Shown in pieces: positions 40,860 to 48,985 of a stretch of DNA of 64,000 nucleotides. Origin of the DNA: JAWABC01 sp043810595 (GTDB taxonomy: Archaea > Nanobdellota > Nanobdellia > SCGC-AAA011-G17 > VGLX01); assembly GCA_043810595.1 (NCBI GenBank), contig JBDRNX010000032.1:1-64000 (forward strand), read 5' to 3'. Within the stretch, counting starts at the first letter, position 1. Each line of letters opens with the position of its first letter. A program made the translations under genes and the position numbers. Under the pieces are notes generated by a model, which saw nothing but the letters and a program-made list of their open reading frames with translations, had not been told where the DNA came from and did no database searches.

Positions 40860-41594
40860 ATGATAGCTGTTGTTTTATGTGCGGGTTATGCAACCAGGTT
40901 ATATCCACTTACTGAGAACAAGTCTAAGGCTCTTCTCCCCATTGAGGGAAAACCTCTGCTCGATTACACCATAGAAAAAGTAGGGCAGATTGTTGATGTT
41001 GATATGATATACGTTGTTACCAATGACAAATTTTATAAAGATTTTCTAAACTGGAAAAAAATAAACAGCTTCGGCGAAAAAATAAGGGTTTTAAATGATA
41101 AAACAACATGCAATGCAGAGAGGTTAGGGGGTATAGGCGATTTGCATTTTGTAATAAAAAAGGAAAATATCAATGATGATATTCTGGTTGTGCTGGGGGA
41201 TACCATTTTTAATTTTGATTTGAGGCTAATGGTGGATTCTTTCAAAAAGACTAATTGTACCACTTTAGGTGTTTATAGGTTACAGGATTTTAAGCAATCT
41301 CAGATTTTGGGTTTGGTATTAGTTAAAGATGGGAAAGTTTTGTCAATTAAAGATGGTCTTGTGACAAAAGAGTCAAATATTATCTTTACAGGTATACACA
41401 TATTCATTAAGTCTGATATAAAAAGGATAGAAAAGTACATGAAAACTGATAAGCCAAAGGAAGGCCCAGGTTACTTGATTATGGAATGGCTTTCTTCAAA
41501 AGAAGTACGTGCTCACGTCTTTGAAGGTCGGTGGTTTGATATAGGTACAAAAGAAACCTATGATGAGGTTAATCATCTGTTCAGTGAGAGATAA
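40860..41594 (+). CDS. Sugar-phosphate nucleotidyltransferase
   Basis: 244 residues with the classical start VVLCAGYATRLYPLTENKSK (GxGxRLxPLT-like) and KALLPIEGKPLLDYTIEKV, then VVLGDTIFNFDLRLM (Asp for metal) and GPGYLIMEWL. It forms an NDP-sugar for glycan assembly. The ATG lies in a 19-base gap after the preceding stop. Its last 22 bases overlap a convergent Nudix gene. Confidence 0.88.
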   Translation: MIAVVLCAGYATRLYPLTENKSKALLPIEGKPLLDYTIEKVGQIVDVDMIYVVTNDKFYKDFLNWKKINSFGEKIRVLNDKTTCNAERLGGIGDLHFVIKKENINDDILVVLGDTIFNFDLRLMVDSFKKTNCTTLGVYRLQDFKQSQILGLVLVKDGKVLSIKDGLVTKESNIIFTGIHIFIKSDIKRIEKYMKTDKPKEGPGYLIMEWLSSKEVRAHVFEGRWFDIGTKETYDEVNHLFSER

Positions 41595-42154
41595 GCTTTC
41601 ATTATAATCCAGTCTGTCTGTCCATCAAACATATCTTTCCTCGAGTCTAATACATTTCTGACAGCCTCTTCAAGGGGGATTCTTACAAGTTTTATTCTTT
41701 CTGTTGATTCTTGGTTTGTACTTCCAAGTTCTATATCTCTCGCTATGAACATGTGTTGGGGGCAATCGATAACGCCGGGTACTGGTCTGAACAAGCCAGC
41801 ATACTCAACTTTTCTTGCTTTTATGCCCAGTTCTTCAGCAAGTTCTCTGATTGCTGTCTCCATGTGTGAACTGTCACTTTCTTCTATTGCTCCTCCGGGT
41901 GCGAATAACCTTTCCACCCCTCCTGCATACGAGAAAGTTCTTGCAAGGTAAATCTGCTTTTGTTCGTCTATAGGTAGAATTGCAGCCCCCGGTTTTGGCT
42001 GTACCCACTCGTAAACTCCTTCTTTTCTATCAGGTCTTATTACCTTGTCCTTATGAACCTTTAATCCATATCTTCCTGTCCACGTCTCTCTTTCTAGAAT
42101 AATCCAAGTTCCGTGGTTCATGGGGAATCCTTTTGTTTCTTTTATCCATTCCAT
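41573..42154 (-). CDS. Nudix hydrolase 1
   Basis: 193 residues. The Nudix box reads GGAIEESDSSHMETAIRELA followed by EELGI (consensus G-x5-E-x7-REUxEExGU). It is ADP-ribose pyrophosphatase-like by length and by 'DKVIRPDRKEGVYEWVQ' near the N-terminus. It is paralogous to the next minus-strand gene, with about 40 percent identity by eye. Probably a sugar-nucleotide or ADP-ribose hydrolase. Confidence 0.88.
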   Translation of the reverse strand: MEWIKETKGFPMNHGTWIILERETWTGRYGLKVHKDKVIRPDRKEGVYEWVQPKPGAAILPIDEQKQIYLARTFSYAGGVERLFAPGGAIEESDSSHMETAIRELAEELGIKARKVEYAGLFRPVPGVIDCPQHMFIARDIELGSTNQESTERIKLVRIPLEEAVRNVLDSRKDMFDGQTDWIIMKAYLSLNR

Positions 42155-42175
42155 GGTTTTAGTTATGATAGCACT

Positions 42176-42742
42176 TCAGCAATGTTTTTCGATGTAGTGG
42201 TTTACCTTCAGGATCAAGCTTGTTGTTTGTCCATCAAATATCGTTCCATCCATAACTTTGTTAACTGCTTCTTCTAAGCTTATCTTTACTAACTTTATGT
42301 TCTCTCCTGCTTCAAGCTCTTGTTCTCCGAATGTTAGGCCCTTTGCCATGTACAAGAATTGGTTGCTGTTTACTACTGCTGTTGATGAGTTGAACTGTCC
42401 AAGGTAAATCCATTCTTTTGAGGTTATCCCCAGTTCTTCTTTGAGTTCTCTCTTTGCAGCTTCAAGGTGGGTTTCACCTGGATTTATACCCCCGCTAATC
42501 GCCTCCAGACTAATCTTCCCTATTGCATACTGGAAATCTTTGCCTAGGTAAACATTGCCTTTTTCATCTACAGGTAACACTGAAACTCCCGGGTTTAATG
42601 AGACCCATCCGTACACTCCTTCTTTTCCGTCAGGCCTTATTACCTTATCTTCAAAAACCTTTAGGCCAAACCTGTTTGCGTATTTTTCCGCCCTTTCAAC
42701 TACGGTCCAGGGACCGTTTTTTATTAATTCCTGCTTTCCCAT
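42176..42742 (-). CDS. Nudix hydrolase 2
   Basis: 188 residues. The Nudix box reads GGINPGETHLEAAKRELKEE followed by LGI. The start at MGKQELIKNGPW is fixed by aggggg 7 bases upstream; an in-frame ATG 11 codons earlier has no such site. It is a tandem paralogue of the 41573 gene (both contain KVIRPD(G/R)KEGVY). Possibly a duplicated ADP-ribose or NDP-sugar pyrophosphatase pair. Confidence 0.88.
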   Translation of the reverse strand: MGKQELIKNGPWTVVERAEKYANRFGLKVFEDKVIRPDGKEGVYGWVSLNPGVSVLPVDEKGNVYLGKDFQYAIGKISLEAISGGINPGETHLEAAKRELKEELGITSKEWIYLGQFNSSTAVVNSNQFLYMAKGLTFGEQELEAGENIKLVKISLEEAVNKVMDGTIFDGQTTSLILKVNHYIEKHC

Positions 42743-42873
42743 TTGTATACCCCCTGTTGCCGCTTTTTCGGGCATCTCACTGCTGTCTTGATATATAAAT
42801 TTTGCCTAATTCGAGGTTTTGTCTATACCAAAATATACAAATTTTTAAATAGGGTCATTATAACCAACGCAGC

Positions 42874-44085
42874 ATGAAAGGTCCTTTTTCGATATGGTGC
42901 TTCTTCGGGCTCACCCTCACAATTGATGTGCTAACTCTTGGCTATCATAAGGTAAGGGGTAGTAAGCTTAAGAGAGTAAACCCTTACAATCCGATTAGGG
43001 GGGTTTCTGTAATAATTCCTGCTCACAAGGAGGGTAAGCACATAGAGAAGACCATTCGCTCTTTGTATGCTGAGAGTTACCCTTTGAAGAACGTTATCGT
43101 TTGTTCTGATGCCGAATCTAGTAAAACGAAGGAGTTTGTTGACGCTTTATGTTCTGAATATGATAACCTTTACTATATCGAGTGCCCTTACATTTCAAAA
43201 TCGAGGAAGATTAATTACGTTGTTAAAACCGTGGCTGACGTTCTGGGGGAGTTTGTTTATGTTCGCGACGCTCGTGTCACAGGTAATCCTAATTGTATAG
43301 AGAAAATGGTTTCTTATTTTTCTGATGATACCGTTGCTGCCGTGACCTCTTATGGTCGGTTGAGTATTCCTAAGAATTTTTGGTCCAGAGCTTACTACTA
43401 TGGTAAGTCATGGATTAATGAGGTTGGAAGATTCAGGAAGAGGGCTCAGGAGAAGCGTGATGCTTTGTTTGTTATTTGTGGGGCCTCAACAATGTACAGG
43501 ACTTCTGTTTTGAATTACATTTTCATACCTCACGGAACTAAGACAGAAGACACGCATTACACTTGGAGGCTTCAGACTGCTGGTTATAGGATTAGGGTTG
43601 CCGATGATGCTGTTGTTTCTGCTCCTGAGATTGATGGTAGGGATTGGGATGGTATAAAGGGTCAGTTGAGGCAGGCTTACCGCTGGAGTTCTGGAACAAT
43701 TCAATGTTTTTACAAGGAGGGTCATAACATCCCTTACAACAAGAGATTGTTTTTTACCACTGTGTTGCCGGGTTTCTTGGAAGCCATAACCTATTCCATA
43801 CCACTTGTTATACTTCCCCTCCTGATAATTTTTTATCCTTTTTACGGGTGGGGGTTTTTGATTGGCGACACCGTTTTTTCTTTGGTGGGTACTCTTGTTT
43901 TTCTTCCTAGAAAGTTTTTCAAGACATTGGTGCATTATCACCAAGTTTTCTTTTTCAAGTATCTGAACGCTTTGGTTTTTCTCTATGCACTTGTTCGTGT
44001 TACTGCTGATGCTATAGATGGCAACACAAAAAGGTGGCATAATGAGTGGGTCCCTCTGCAGACGGACTACGTCGTTGCCAAATAA
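42874..44085 (+). CDS. Membrane glycosyltransferase, family 2
   Basis: 403 residues. The GT-A domain starts RGVSVIIPAHKEGKHIEKTI, with YVRDARVTGNP for the DxD-like region, TEDTHYTWRL as the catalytic (E/T)ED and QAYRWSSG as the QxxRW motif of processive enzymes. Three to four transmembrane helices follow (GFLEAITYSIPLVILPLLI, GFLIGDTVFSLVGTLVFL). It is probably a polysaccharide synthase at the membrane. The promoter is a TATA-like tttttaaatagg about 25-30 bases before the ATG. Confidence 0.9.
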   Translation: MKGPFSIWCFFGLTLTIDVLTLGYHKVRGSKLKRVNPYNPIRGVSVIIPAHKEGKHIEKTIRSLYAESYPLKNVIVCSDAESSKTKEFVDALCSEYDNLYYIECPYISKSRKINYVVKTVADVLGEFVYVRDARVTGNPNCIEKMVSYFSDDTVAAVTSYGRLSIPKNFWSRAYYYGKSWINEVGRFRKRAQEKRDALFVICGASTMYRTSVLNYIFIPHGTKTEDTHYTWRLQTAGYRIRVADDAVVSAPEIDGRDWDGIKGQLRQAYRWSSGTIQCFYKEGHNIPYNKRLFFTTVLPGFLEAITYSIPLVILPLLIIFYPFYGWGFLIGDTVFSLVGTLVFLPRKFFKTLVHYHQVFFFKYLNALVFLYALVRVTADAIDGNTKRWHNEWVPLQTDYVVAK

Positions 44086-44129
44086 TTATTATTGTTTAGT
44101 ATTCACTCCAAAATATATCTTCCAGCCAC

Positions 44130-44153
44130 TAGACATCCCGACACTTGTGCACA
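44130..44153 (+). promoter_or_regulatory. Recurrent upstream motif, site D (before the radA operon)
   Basis: Reads tagacatcccgacacttgtg then caca, with TATA-like tgtttataagc at 44157-44167, again about 28 bases after gaca. TTGTGCACAA at 44145-44154 is a perfect 10-base palindrome. Probable promoter of the small ORF, the 44301 gene and radA. Confidence 0.5.
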
Positions 44154-44223
44154 AATTGTTTATAAGCAACCTAGTCTACTGCTATATTACCTCGTGAAAC
44201 AAGTTCCGAAGAGGGGGGTAAAG

Positions 44224-44298
44224 ATGATAAAAGATGTGTGCAACACAAAAGGCTCATTCTTACCTGAAATAAAATGCGAAAGCAAAGGAGGTATTTGA
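44224..44298 (+). CDS. Short upstream ORF of the radA operon
   Basis: A 24-codon ORF (MIKDVCNTKGSFLPEIKCES, then KGGI) with a strong ribosome binding site, gagggggg, 5 bases before the ATG. Its last codons overlap the Shine-Dalgarno (aaaggaggt) of the next gene. Two Cys. It may be a leader peptide or a real small protein. Confidence 0.4.
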   Translation: MIKDVCNTKGSFLPEIKCESKGGI

Positions 44299-44300
44299 AA

Positions 44301-44585
44301 ATGGCAGATAGGCCTATAGAAAAGTGGAGGATCGGCAACATAGAGGCCGCCCTCTGGGAAAATAGGAGGACCATGAACGGTGATGAAGTCACCTACTGGA
44401 CTGTCTCGTTGGGCAGAAGCTTTAAAAAGAAGGACGAAGGCATATGGCGTAACGAAGTGATAAACAACCTGAGGAGGAATGATATACCAAAGCTGATTGC
44501 AATCCTTCAGAGGGTTCAGGACCACTTGTATTTTAATCTAAACAAAGACAAAGAAGCCAAGGAAGAAGTTGAGGATGAGGAGTGA
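44301..44585 (+). CDS. Hypothetical protein upstream of radA
   Basis: 94 residues: EKWRIGNIEAALWENRRTMN, then VTYWTVSLGRSFKKKDEGIW and LIAILQRVQDHLYF, ending in an acidic tail. It looks like a small beta-sheet plus helix domain (conserved in some archaea and phages, function unknown to me). It is preceded by aaaggaggt and lies 9 bases before radA, suggesting a role with single-stranded DNA or recombination; this is inference. Confidence 0.65.
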   Translation: MADRPIEKWRIGNIEAALWENRRTMNGDEVTYWTVSLGRSFKKKDEGIWRNEVINNLRRNDIPKLIAILQRVQDHLYFNLNKDKEAKEEVEDEE

Positions 44586-44594
44586 GGTGGAAGC

Positions 44595-45623
44595 ATGAAA
44601 GATGAAAAGGTGGTGAAGGAAGAGGTTGTTGAGGAAATTTCTGAAGCTCCAAAAAAAGAGAGGAAAGAAAAGAAGAAGAAGGAAGAACTGACAATCTATA
44701 ACCTTCCAGGTGTTGGTGCTGCTACTGCGGAAAAGCTTTTGGAATCTGGTTACAGCGATTTGCTTTCTATTGCCGTTTCCTCTCCCGGAGAGCTTGTTGA
44801 GGTTGCTGGTGTGGGTGAGGCTGCTGCTAGGAAGATGATTAACTTTGCAAGGAATTCTTTTGATATGGGTTTTGAGTCAGGAGATGAACTTCTTAGAAAA
44901 AGAGAGAACATAGTTAAGATAAGCACGGGAAGCAAGACTTTTGATGGGTTGCTCGGCGGCGGCTTTGAATCTGGTTCCATCTCAGAATGTTTTGGTGAGT
45001 TTGGTGCAAGCAAGTCACAGATTGCTCACGCGCTTGCTGTTAACGTTCAGTTGCCCAGAGAAAAAGGTGGTGCTGAGGGTACAGCAGTCTTCATAGACGG
45101 CGAGTCAACCTTCAGGCCTGAGAGGATAGTGCAGATTGCTAAGGCAGCCGGTATTGATTCCAATCAGGCGTTGAAGAACATTAAAGTGGCTCGTGCTTTT
45201 AACAGCGATCATCAGATGTTGCTTGCTGAGAAGACTGAAGAGTTGATTAAGGAAAACAACGTTAAGTTGATAATTATAGATTCCTTGACATCCCACTTCA
45301 GGGCAGACTTCGCAGGCAGGGGCCAGCTTGCTGATAGGCAGCAGAAGTTGAACAAGCACATGCATACGTTGATGAGGTTGGCTTATAAGTACAACATCTG
45401 TATCTATGTTACCAACCAGGTGATGGCAAGGCCTGATGTTTTCTTCGGAGACCCTACTGCTGCTATCGGAGGTAACATAGTTGGGCATAACTCTCAAACA
45501 AGAATTTACCTGAGGAAAGGTAAGAAGGGTACTAGGGTTGCTAAGCTTATAGACAGTCCCCACCTTCCTGACGGCGAAGCTGTATTTATGGTCACTGAGG
45601 GAGGCATCAGGGACATTGACTAA
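44595..45623 (+). CDS. radA: DNA recombinase RadA
   Basis: 342 residues. It forms filaments for strand exchange. The Lys/Glu-rich N-terminus is followed by helix-hairpin-helix (LPGVGAATAEKLLESGYSDL) and the ATPase core: Walker A GEFGASKSQ near residue 134, Walker B VKLIIIDSLTSHFRADF near 226, then GRGQLADRQQKLNKHM and TNQVMARPDVFFGDP. The Walker A of most RadA proteins is GEFGSGKTQ; here the last Gly is Ser. It is followed by a poly-T terminator. Confidence 0.96.
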   Translation: MKDEKVVKEEVVEEISEAPKKERKEKKKKEELTIYNLPGVGAATAEKLLESGYSDLLSIAVSSPGELVEVAGVGEAAARKMINFARNSFDMGFESGDELLRKRENIVKISTGSKTFDGLLGGGFESGSISECFGEFGASKSQIAHALAVNVQLPREKGGAEGTAVFIDGESTFRPERIVQIAKAAGIDSNQALKNIKVARAFNSDHQMLLAEKTEELIKENNVKLIIIDSLTSHFRADFAGRGQLADRQQKLNKHMHTLMRLAYKYNICIYVTNQVMARPDVFFGDPTAAIGGNIVGHNSQTRIYLRKGKKGTRVAKLIDSPHLPDGEAVFMVTEGGIRDID

Positions 45624-45648
45624 ATTTTTTCTTTTTTTATTTTTTTTC
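45624..45648 (+). terminator. Poly-T terminator after radA
   Basis: T-rich tract (atttttttctttttttatttt) directly after the radA stop, shared with the start of the convergent gene's 3' end. Confidence 0.6.
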
Positions 45649-46122
45649 TCTGTTCATTCCCCACAGTAGTGTTGGCAATCCCAAACTGAGAAGCACAAGT
45701 CCCAAGGTTTCGTGGCTTGCTATGTCCGCAACATCAAAGAAAGTGCCATATTTTATCAGTTGAAGCAAAAACACTACCAGCCCTGCTACTATGAATGCCA
45801 TCCCTATATGCTTGATTTTTACCCTGTCAAATATCCAGCCGCTGTCTTTTTGTTTGTTTTTGAATTTTCCAGGAGGTTGTCTCCTTACTGCTTTGTATAT
45901 TTCTGTGGTGAACCTTTCCAAGGTTGCTGCTGACAGCATTATTAGTATTATGCTTTGGCCGGGAAGTGATAGTAGCAAAACCAAGTACCAGAATTCTGTT
46001 AGAAGCGGGCTTCTGAAGAATTTTATTATCTTGAACTTCTCGAAAAGGGTGTCTTTCCAAGCTCCTGTTATTGCAATTATGAATCCGACAAAGAATCCGT
46101 AGAAGTATTCTATCACCATCAT
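45637..46122 (-). CDS. Membrane protein
   Basis: 161 residues with four hydrophobic segments (YGFFVGFIIAITGAW, WYLVLLLSLPGQSIILIML, IGMAFIVAGLVVFLLQLI, LGLVLLSLGLPTLLWGM). A cytoplasmic basic loop (VRRQPPGKFKNKQKDSGW) lies between helices 2 and 3. No family recognised. It is preceded by a T-rich region on its own strand. Confidence 0.65.
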   Translation of the reverse strand: MMVIEYFYGFFVGFIIAITGAWKDTLFEKFKIIKFFRSPLLTEFWYLVLLLSLPGQSIILIMLSAATLERFTTEIYKAVRRQPPGKFKNKQKDSGWIFDRVKIKHIGMAFIVAGLVVFLLQLIKYGTFFDVADIASHETLGLVLLSLGLPTLLWGMNREKK

Positions 46123-46189
46123 TGTTTGAGCCTCCGTTTTTTCTTCTTAATCTGGAGGCTTATGGCTTTTTAAAATTTTTTATTGTAGC

Positions 46190-46483
46190 CTAGCTCTTAG
46201 GCAGGGCATACTCTGCTTCTAGTTTTTTTGCGTTTAGCAAGAACCTTAACCTGTACATTTCGTGGTTATTTTTTTCTTCGAGTAGTTTTTCTGCTATGTA
46301 GTCTCTTAGCTGTTTGTGTGGTAAGGACCTGTTTATTTTTTCGTAAATGAGTATTAATTGTAGTTTTTCTTCCATCTTTTTTGTGTCCCAGTCTTCGTTG
46401 AGGAAGCTGTGTACCAGATCTTCTATGCCTCCCACGTCCTCTTCTGACAGTTTATCTATTTTTAAGAAGTTTCCATAACTCAT
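46190..46483 (-). CDS. Hypothetical helical protein
   Basis: 97 residues starting MSYGNFLKIDKLSEEDVGGI. All-helical, charged (DWDTKKMEEKLQLILIYEKI, YIAEKLLEEKNNHEMYRLRF). An alternative start eight codons upstream overlaps the previous gene more. No motif recognised. Confidence 0.5.
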   Translation of the reverse strand: MSYGNFLKIDKLSEEDVGGIEDLVHSFLNEDWDTKKMEEKLQLILIYEKINRSLPHKQLRDYIAEKLLEEKNNHEMYRLRFLLNAKKLEAEYALPKS

Positions 46484-46875
46484 TTTTTCCTTATCCCTAT
46501 CCCCCACTTCGTCAAGTATTCTTTATCTAACTCCTGTTTTTCCCTTAATCCCATCAATGTGTAGAGTGTTGGCCTGTCCATCACCAGGAAGCCTATAGTG
46601 TCTCCTGCTTTGAGTTTTTGATTGACAAAATCTTCTATGTTCCTGCTCCATGCTTTAGAATATGATGTGAGGTTTGCGTCTTCACTGTAGTTTGATATTC
46701 CGTTGTTTTCTTGTTTTATTACCCACTCAAGGAAACCGTCTTTGTACAGAACGTAGATTTTATCTTCTTTATCTTTTGGCAGGGCTGTGGTTGTTATCAG
46801 CAATGCTCCTTCATAAAGGGTTCTTATTATGTCAGATCTCCTGTCAAACCTGTCCCTCCCTTCTAATTGCTGCAT
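46480..46875 (-). CDS. Hypothetical protein
   Basis: 131 residues. Beta-rich start (GALLITTTALPKDKEDKIYV, LYKDGFLEWVIKQENNG), then AGDTIGFLVMDRPTLYTLMG and a basic end. Overlaps the next minus-strand gene by 4 bases, suggesting co-translation. Function unknown. Confidence 0.55.
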   Translation of the reverse strand: MQQLEGRDRFDRRSDIIRTLYEGALLITTTALPKDKEDKIYVLYKDGFLEWVIKQENNGISNYSEDANLTSYSKAWSRNIEDFVNQKLKAGDTIGFLVMDRPTLYTLMGLREKQELDKEYLTKWGIGIRKK

Positions 46876-46969
46876 GGTGCTTTTTTGTTGTGGTAAGGCT
46901 TATAAACCTTTTCAAAAACACGGCTGGGTATGGAATTAGAAGAGTTAAGGAATCTGGTGAAGTAGTAGT

Positions 46970-47377
46970 TTATAACCTATACCTTATTATGAGAAGTGCT
47001 ATCAGAATAAAGTAAGTTATGATTATGAATTTCTTGTTTTTCCAGTAGAACGGTCCGCTTTTTATCTTTCTTTTTGTGAAAGGGTAAAGGTATCTGGATC
47101 CTTCTTCTCTGTGCACGAACAAGTCTGTAATTATGTGTGTTCCATAACCGTAACCGAAAAGCATCATGTGATTGCTGTGTATTATTAAAGCTGCTAATAC
47201 TATTAGAGGGGCTAGGAATATGGAATGTAGGTATTCCCCCAAGAGGTGTATCCTCTTGTTTTTCTTGTGCAAGTATGCTAGCACATACAGGAAGTCTGGA
47301 GCTATCACCCCAAATAGAAGGAATAACGAAAAGCCGAATAAGGCCCCTGTAAGTAGTAGGTGGCCTATAAGTTCCAT
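46970..47377 (-). CDS. Membrane protein resembling metal-dependent hydrolases (YdjM-like)
   Basis: 135 residues starting MELIGHLLLTGALFGFSLFL. Hydrophobic helices carry a His/Asp pattern: IHLLGEYLHSIFLAPLIVLA, HSNHMMLFGYGYGTHIITDL, FVHREEGSRYLYPF. The family call is tentative. The longer upstream frame overlaps the divergent gene and lacks conserved features. The 47377 ATG and the gene at 47445 are divergent. Confidence 0.55.
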   Translation of the reverse strand: MELIGHLLLTGALFGFSLFLLFGVIAPDFLYVLAYLHKKNKRIHLLGEYLHSIFLAPLIVLAALIIHSNHMMLFGYGYGTHIITDLFVHREEGSRYLYPFTKRKIKSGPFYWKNKKFIIITYFILIALLIIRYRL

Positions 47378-47444
47378 TATAGAACAGTAAATATTAAATA
47401 CTTTATTAAGTTTTTTATGGTAAAAATGATTGGAGGTTTTGAAA

Positions 47445-47708
47445 ATGAATGAGTGGGGGTTTGTGGTTTTTCTGTTGATTATTGCTGGGATTTGGAGCAT
47501 AATCTGGAAAGGGATTGCTCTTTGGAAATCCGCTAGGTATGGTCAGAAGGCTTGGTTCGTTGTACTGCTGATTGTTAATACAGTTGGTTTGTTGGAGATA
47601 ATCTATTTGGCCTTCTTCCAGAAGAGACCTGTTAGACCTATCATGAAACCAGCAGCTAAGGCTACCACTCCTATGCCTAAGAGGCCTGTTGTTAGGAAGA
47701 GAAAATAA
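47445..47708 (+). CDS. DUF5652-like small membrane protein
   Basis: 87 residues. Two transmembrane helices: FVVFLLIIAGIWSIIWKGIAL and WFVVLLIVNTVGLLEIIYLA, joined by the short motif WKSARYGQKAW, followed by a basic proline-rich tail. Shine-Dalgarno ggaggtt is 6 bases before the ATG. Such proteins are frequent in DPANN and CPR genomes; function unknown. Confidence 0.7.
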   Translation: MNEWGFVVFLLIIAGIWSIIWKGIALWKSARYGQKAWFVVLLIVNTVGLLEIIYLAFFQKRPVRPIMKPAAKATTPMPKRPVVRKRK

Positions 47709-47760
47709 TTTTTTATTATTTTTATTAAAGGATTTCTTGAAAGTTTACAATGAGGGTATA

Positions 47761-47852
47761 TGCCCCCGCTGGGATTTGAACCCAGGCCACAAGCTGTTTG
47801 CATATAGATTATTCCGCAAGCTCGCATACTATCCAGGCTATACTACGAGGGC
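47761..47852 (-). tRNA. tRNA-Arg (GCG) with canonical 37/38 BHB intron
   Basis: Acceptor GCCCTCG/CGGGGGC with one T-G wobble, discriminator A; D arm GTAT...GTAT; anticodon stem CGAGC/GCTTG; T arm CTGGG-TTCAAAT-CCCAG. An 18-base intron (47796-47813) lies after base 37. Central helix TTGC/GCAA with bulges GG^A and AC^A; inner helix ATA/TAT with a 5-base loop. Spliced loop TTGCGGA gives anticodon GCG. Confidence 0.92.
47796..47813 (-). other. BHB intron of tRNA-Arg
   Basis: 18 bases between positions 37 and 38, with a 3-4-3 bulge-helix-bulge motif. This is the canonical archaeal intron position, in contrast to both introns of tRNA-Phe. Confidence 0.9.
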
Positions 47853-47899
47853 GTATTTTTTAGTTCTCTTTCTCGGCTTTTAAATCTATTGCTGCAGAA

Positions 47900-48778
47900 T
47901 TAGATCAGTCTCTTCTTTATTCTCTCTTTTATCTTGTGATTGTTCTCTTTTATTATTCTCTTGCCTTCTTTTATCCAGTATATCGGGTGCCTCATGTGTT
48001 TTTTTATAGTTATTCCATGGGGGCCTATTCTTGCTGCCATGTTCAGGTTTTTGCCTATCACGTAGCTTCTTCTTTTTATCAGCTCTTCAAGGAATTGTTC
48101 TTTGTTGCTCACCAGGTCGGTATATGTCAGCACTTTCCCTATTTCCACTGCTGTGTGCCCGTCACTTCCTCCTGTTATTCCCTTTCTGAGTCTGTTTGCC
48201 AGCACAGCTGCTTTTATGTCATACCTTTTTAGGTTTTGTCCGTTTATCACTTCGATAAGTTTGATGCTGTTCATTATGCCTGGGTTGATTCTTCCTTTTT
48301 TTATTGATTTGATTATGCCCCCCCCACCCCCTCTTGAGAACGGGTGTGGTGCGCACGTTATTGCGTTGTATTTTTTTGCTTCTTCTATTATTTCATTTAT
48401 TCCGATTCTTAGTGACCTCATGGGGTCTCTCGGTCTGTTGTTTTTTACTTTTTTCAGGTAGAATTCTTCTAGGTCTTTCGTGCTGTAGAAATAAAGTAGT
48501 AGGTGTGACTTCTCTTTTACTCCGATTTCTATGCCTGGGATAGTCATGACTCCCTTGAATCTTGATGCCAGTAGGCTTCCCCTTACGTCATTGTGGTCTG
48601 TTATGGATATGCCCACTCCCTTTTTTCTGCATCTCTTCATTACTTTGACTATTTTTACCCGGCCATCACTGTATCTTGTGTGGTAATGCATATCAACGTA
48701 AGAGAATTCTTTTGGGTTTATCAGCCCCGGTTTTTTGAACACCACCTTGTCAATCATCGCGTTATTTTTGAATTTCAA
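47900..48778 (-). CDS. PHP-domain phosphoesterase
   Basis: 292 residues (or 285 from the second ATG). PHP motifs: YVDMHYHTRYSDGRVKI, ISITDHNDVRGSLLASRFK, MTIPGIEIGVKEKSHLLLYF, APHPFSRGGGGG and TGGSDGHTAVEIGKV. This set gives the four metal-binding motifs of PHP hydrolases (for example 3',5'-nucleotide or histidinol-phosphate type). The substrate is unknown. The C-terminal part is very basic. Divergent from the zinc-ribbon gene across a short TATA-containing spacer. Confidence 0.88.
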   Translation of the reverse strand: MKFKNNAMIDKVVFKKPGLINPKEFSYVDMHYHTRYSDGRVKIVKVMKRCRKKGVGISITDHNDVRGSLLASRFKGVMTIPGIEIGVKEKSHLLLYFYSTKDLEEFYLKKVKNNRPRDPMRSLRIGINEIIEEAKKYNAITCAPHPFSRGGGGGIIKSIKKGRINPGIMNSIKLIEVINGQNLKRYDIKAAVLANRLRKGITGGSDGHTAVEIGKVLTYTDLVSNKEQFLEELIKRRSYVIGKNLNMAARIGPHGITIKKHMRHPIYWIKEGKRIIKENNHKIKERIKKRLI

Positions 48779-48807
48779 AAGCTTTATAAATATTTGTAAT
48801 CTCGCTT

Positions 48808-48984
48808 ATGCTGATGAAGAAACTTATTTGCAGCTCTTGCGACAAGGAAACTATTAACGAGAAGGGTTCTGTTATGTTCAAATGCCCTAGCTGTGGTCAG
48901 TCTGATATAATTAGGTGTTTGCATTGCAGGAAGATTGGGGCTAGGTACAAGTGTCCTGTTTGTGAGTTTGAGGGTCCTAACTAA
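48808..48984 (+). CDS. Zinc-ribbon RNA-binding protein (HVO_2753 family)
   Basis: A 58-residue protein found by direct translation. Four CxxC knuckles: LICSSCDKE, FKCPSCGQS, RCLHCRKI and YKCPVCEFEGPN. This is the small two-zinc-finger family that precedes aEF1 beta in many archaea. It probably binds RNA or the ribosome. One base separates its stop from the aEF1 beta ATG. The TATA-like ctttataaatat is about 25 bases before the ATG (leaderless). Confidence 0.93.
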   Translation: MLMKKLICSSCDKETINEKGSVMFKCPSCGQSDIIRCLHCRKIGARYKCPVCEFEGPN

Positions 48985-48985
48985 G

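Noticed and set aside
44092..44298. 68-residue reading frame before the radA operon
   Set aside because: Its first part spans the conserved upstream motif and TATA; only the last 24 codons have a ribosome binding site.
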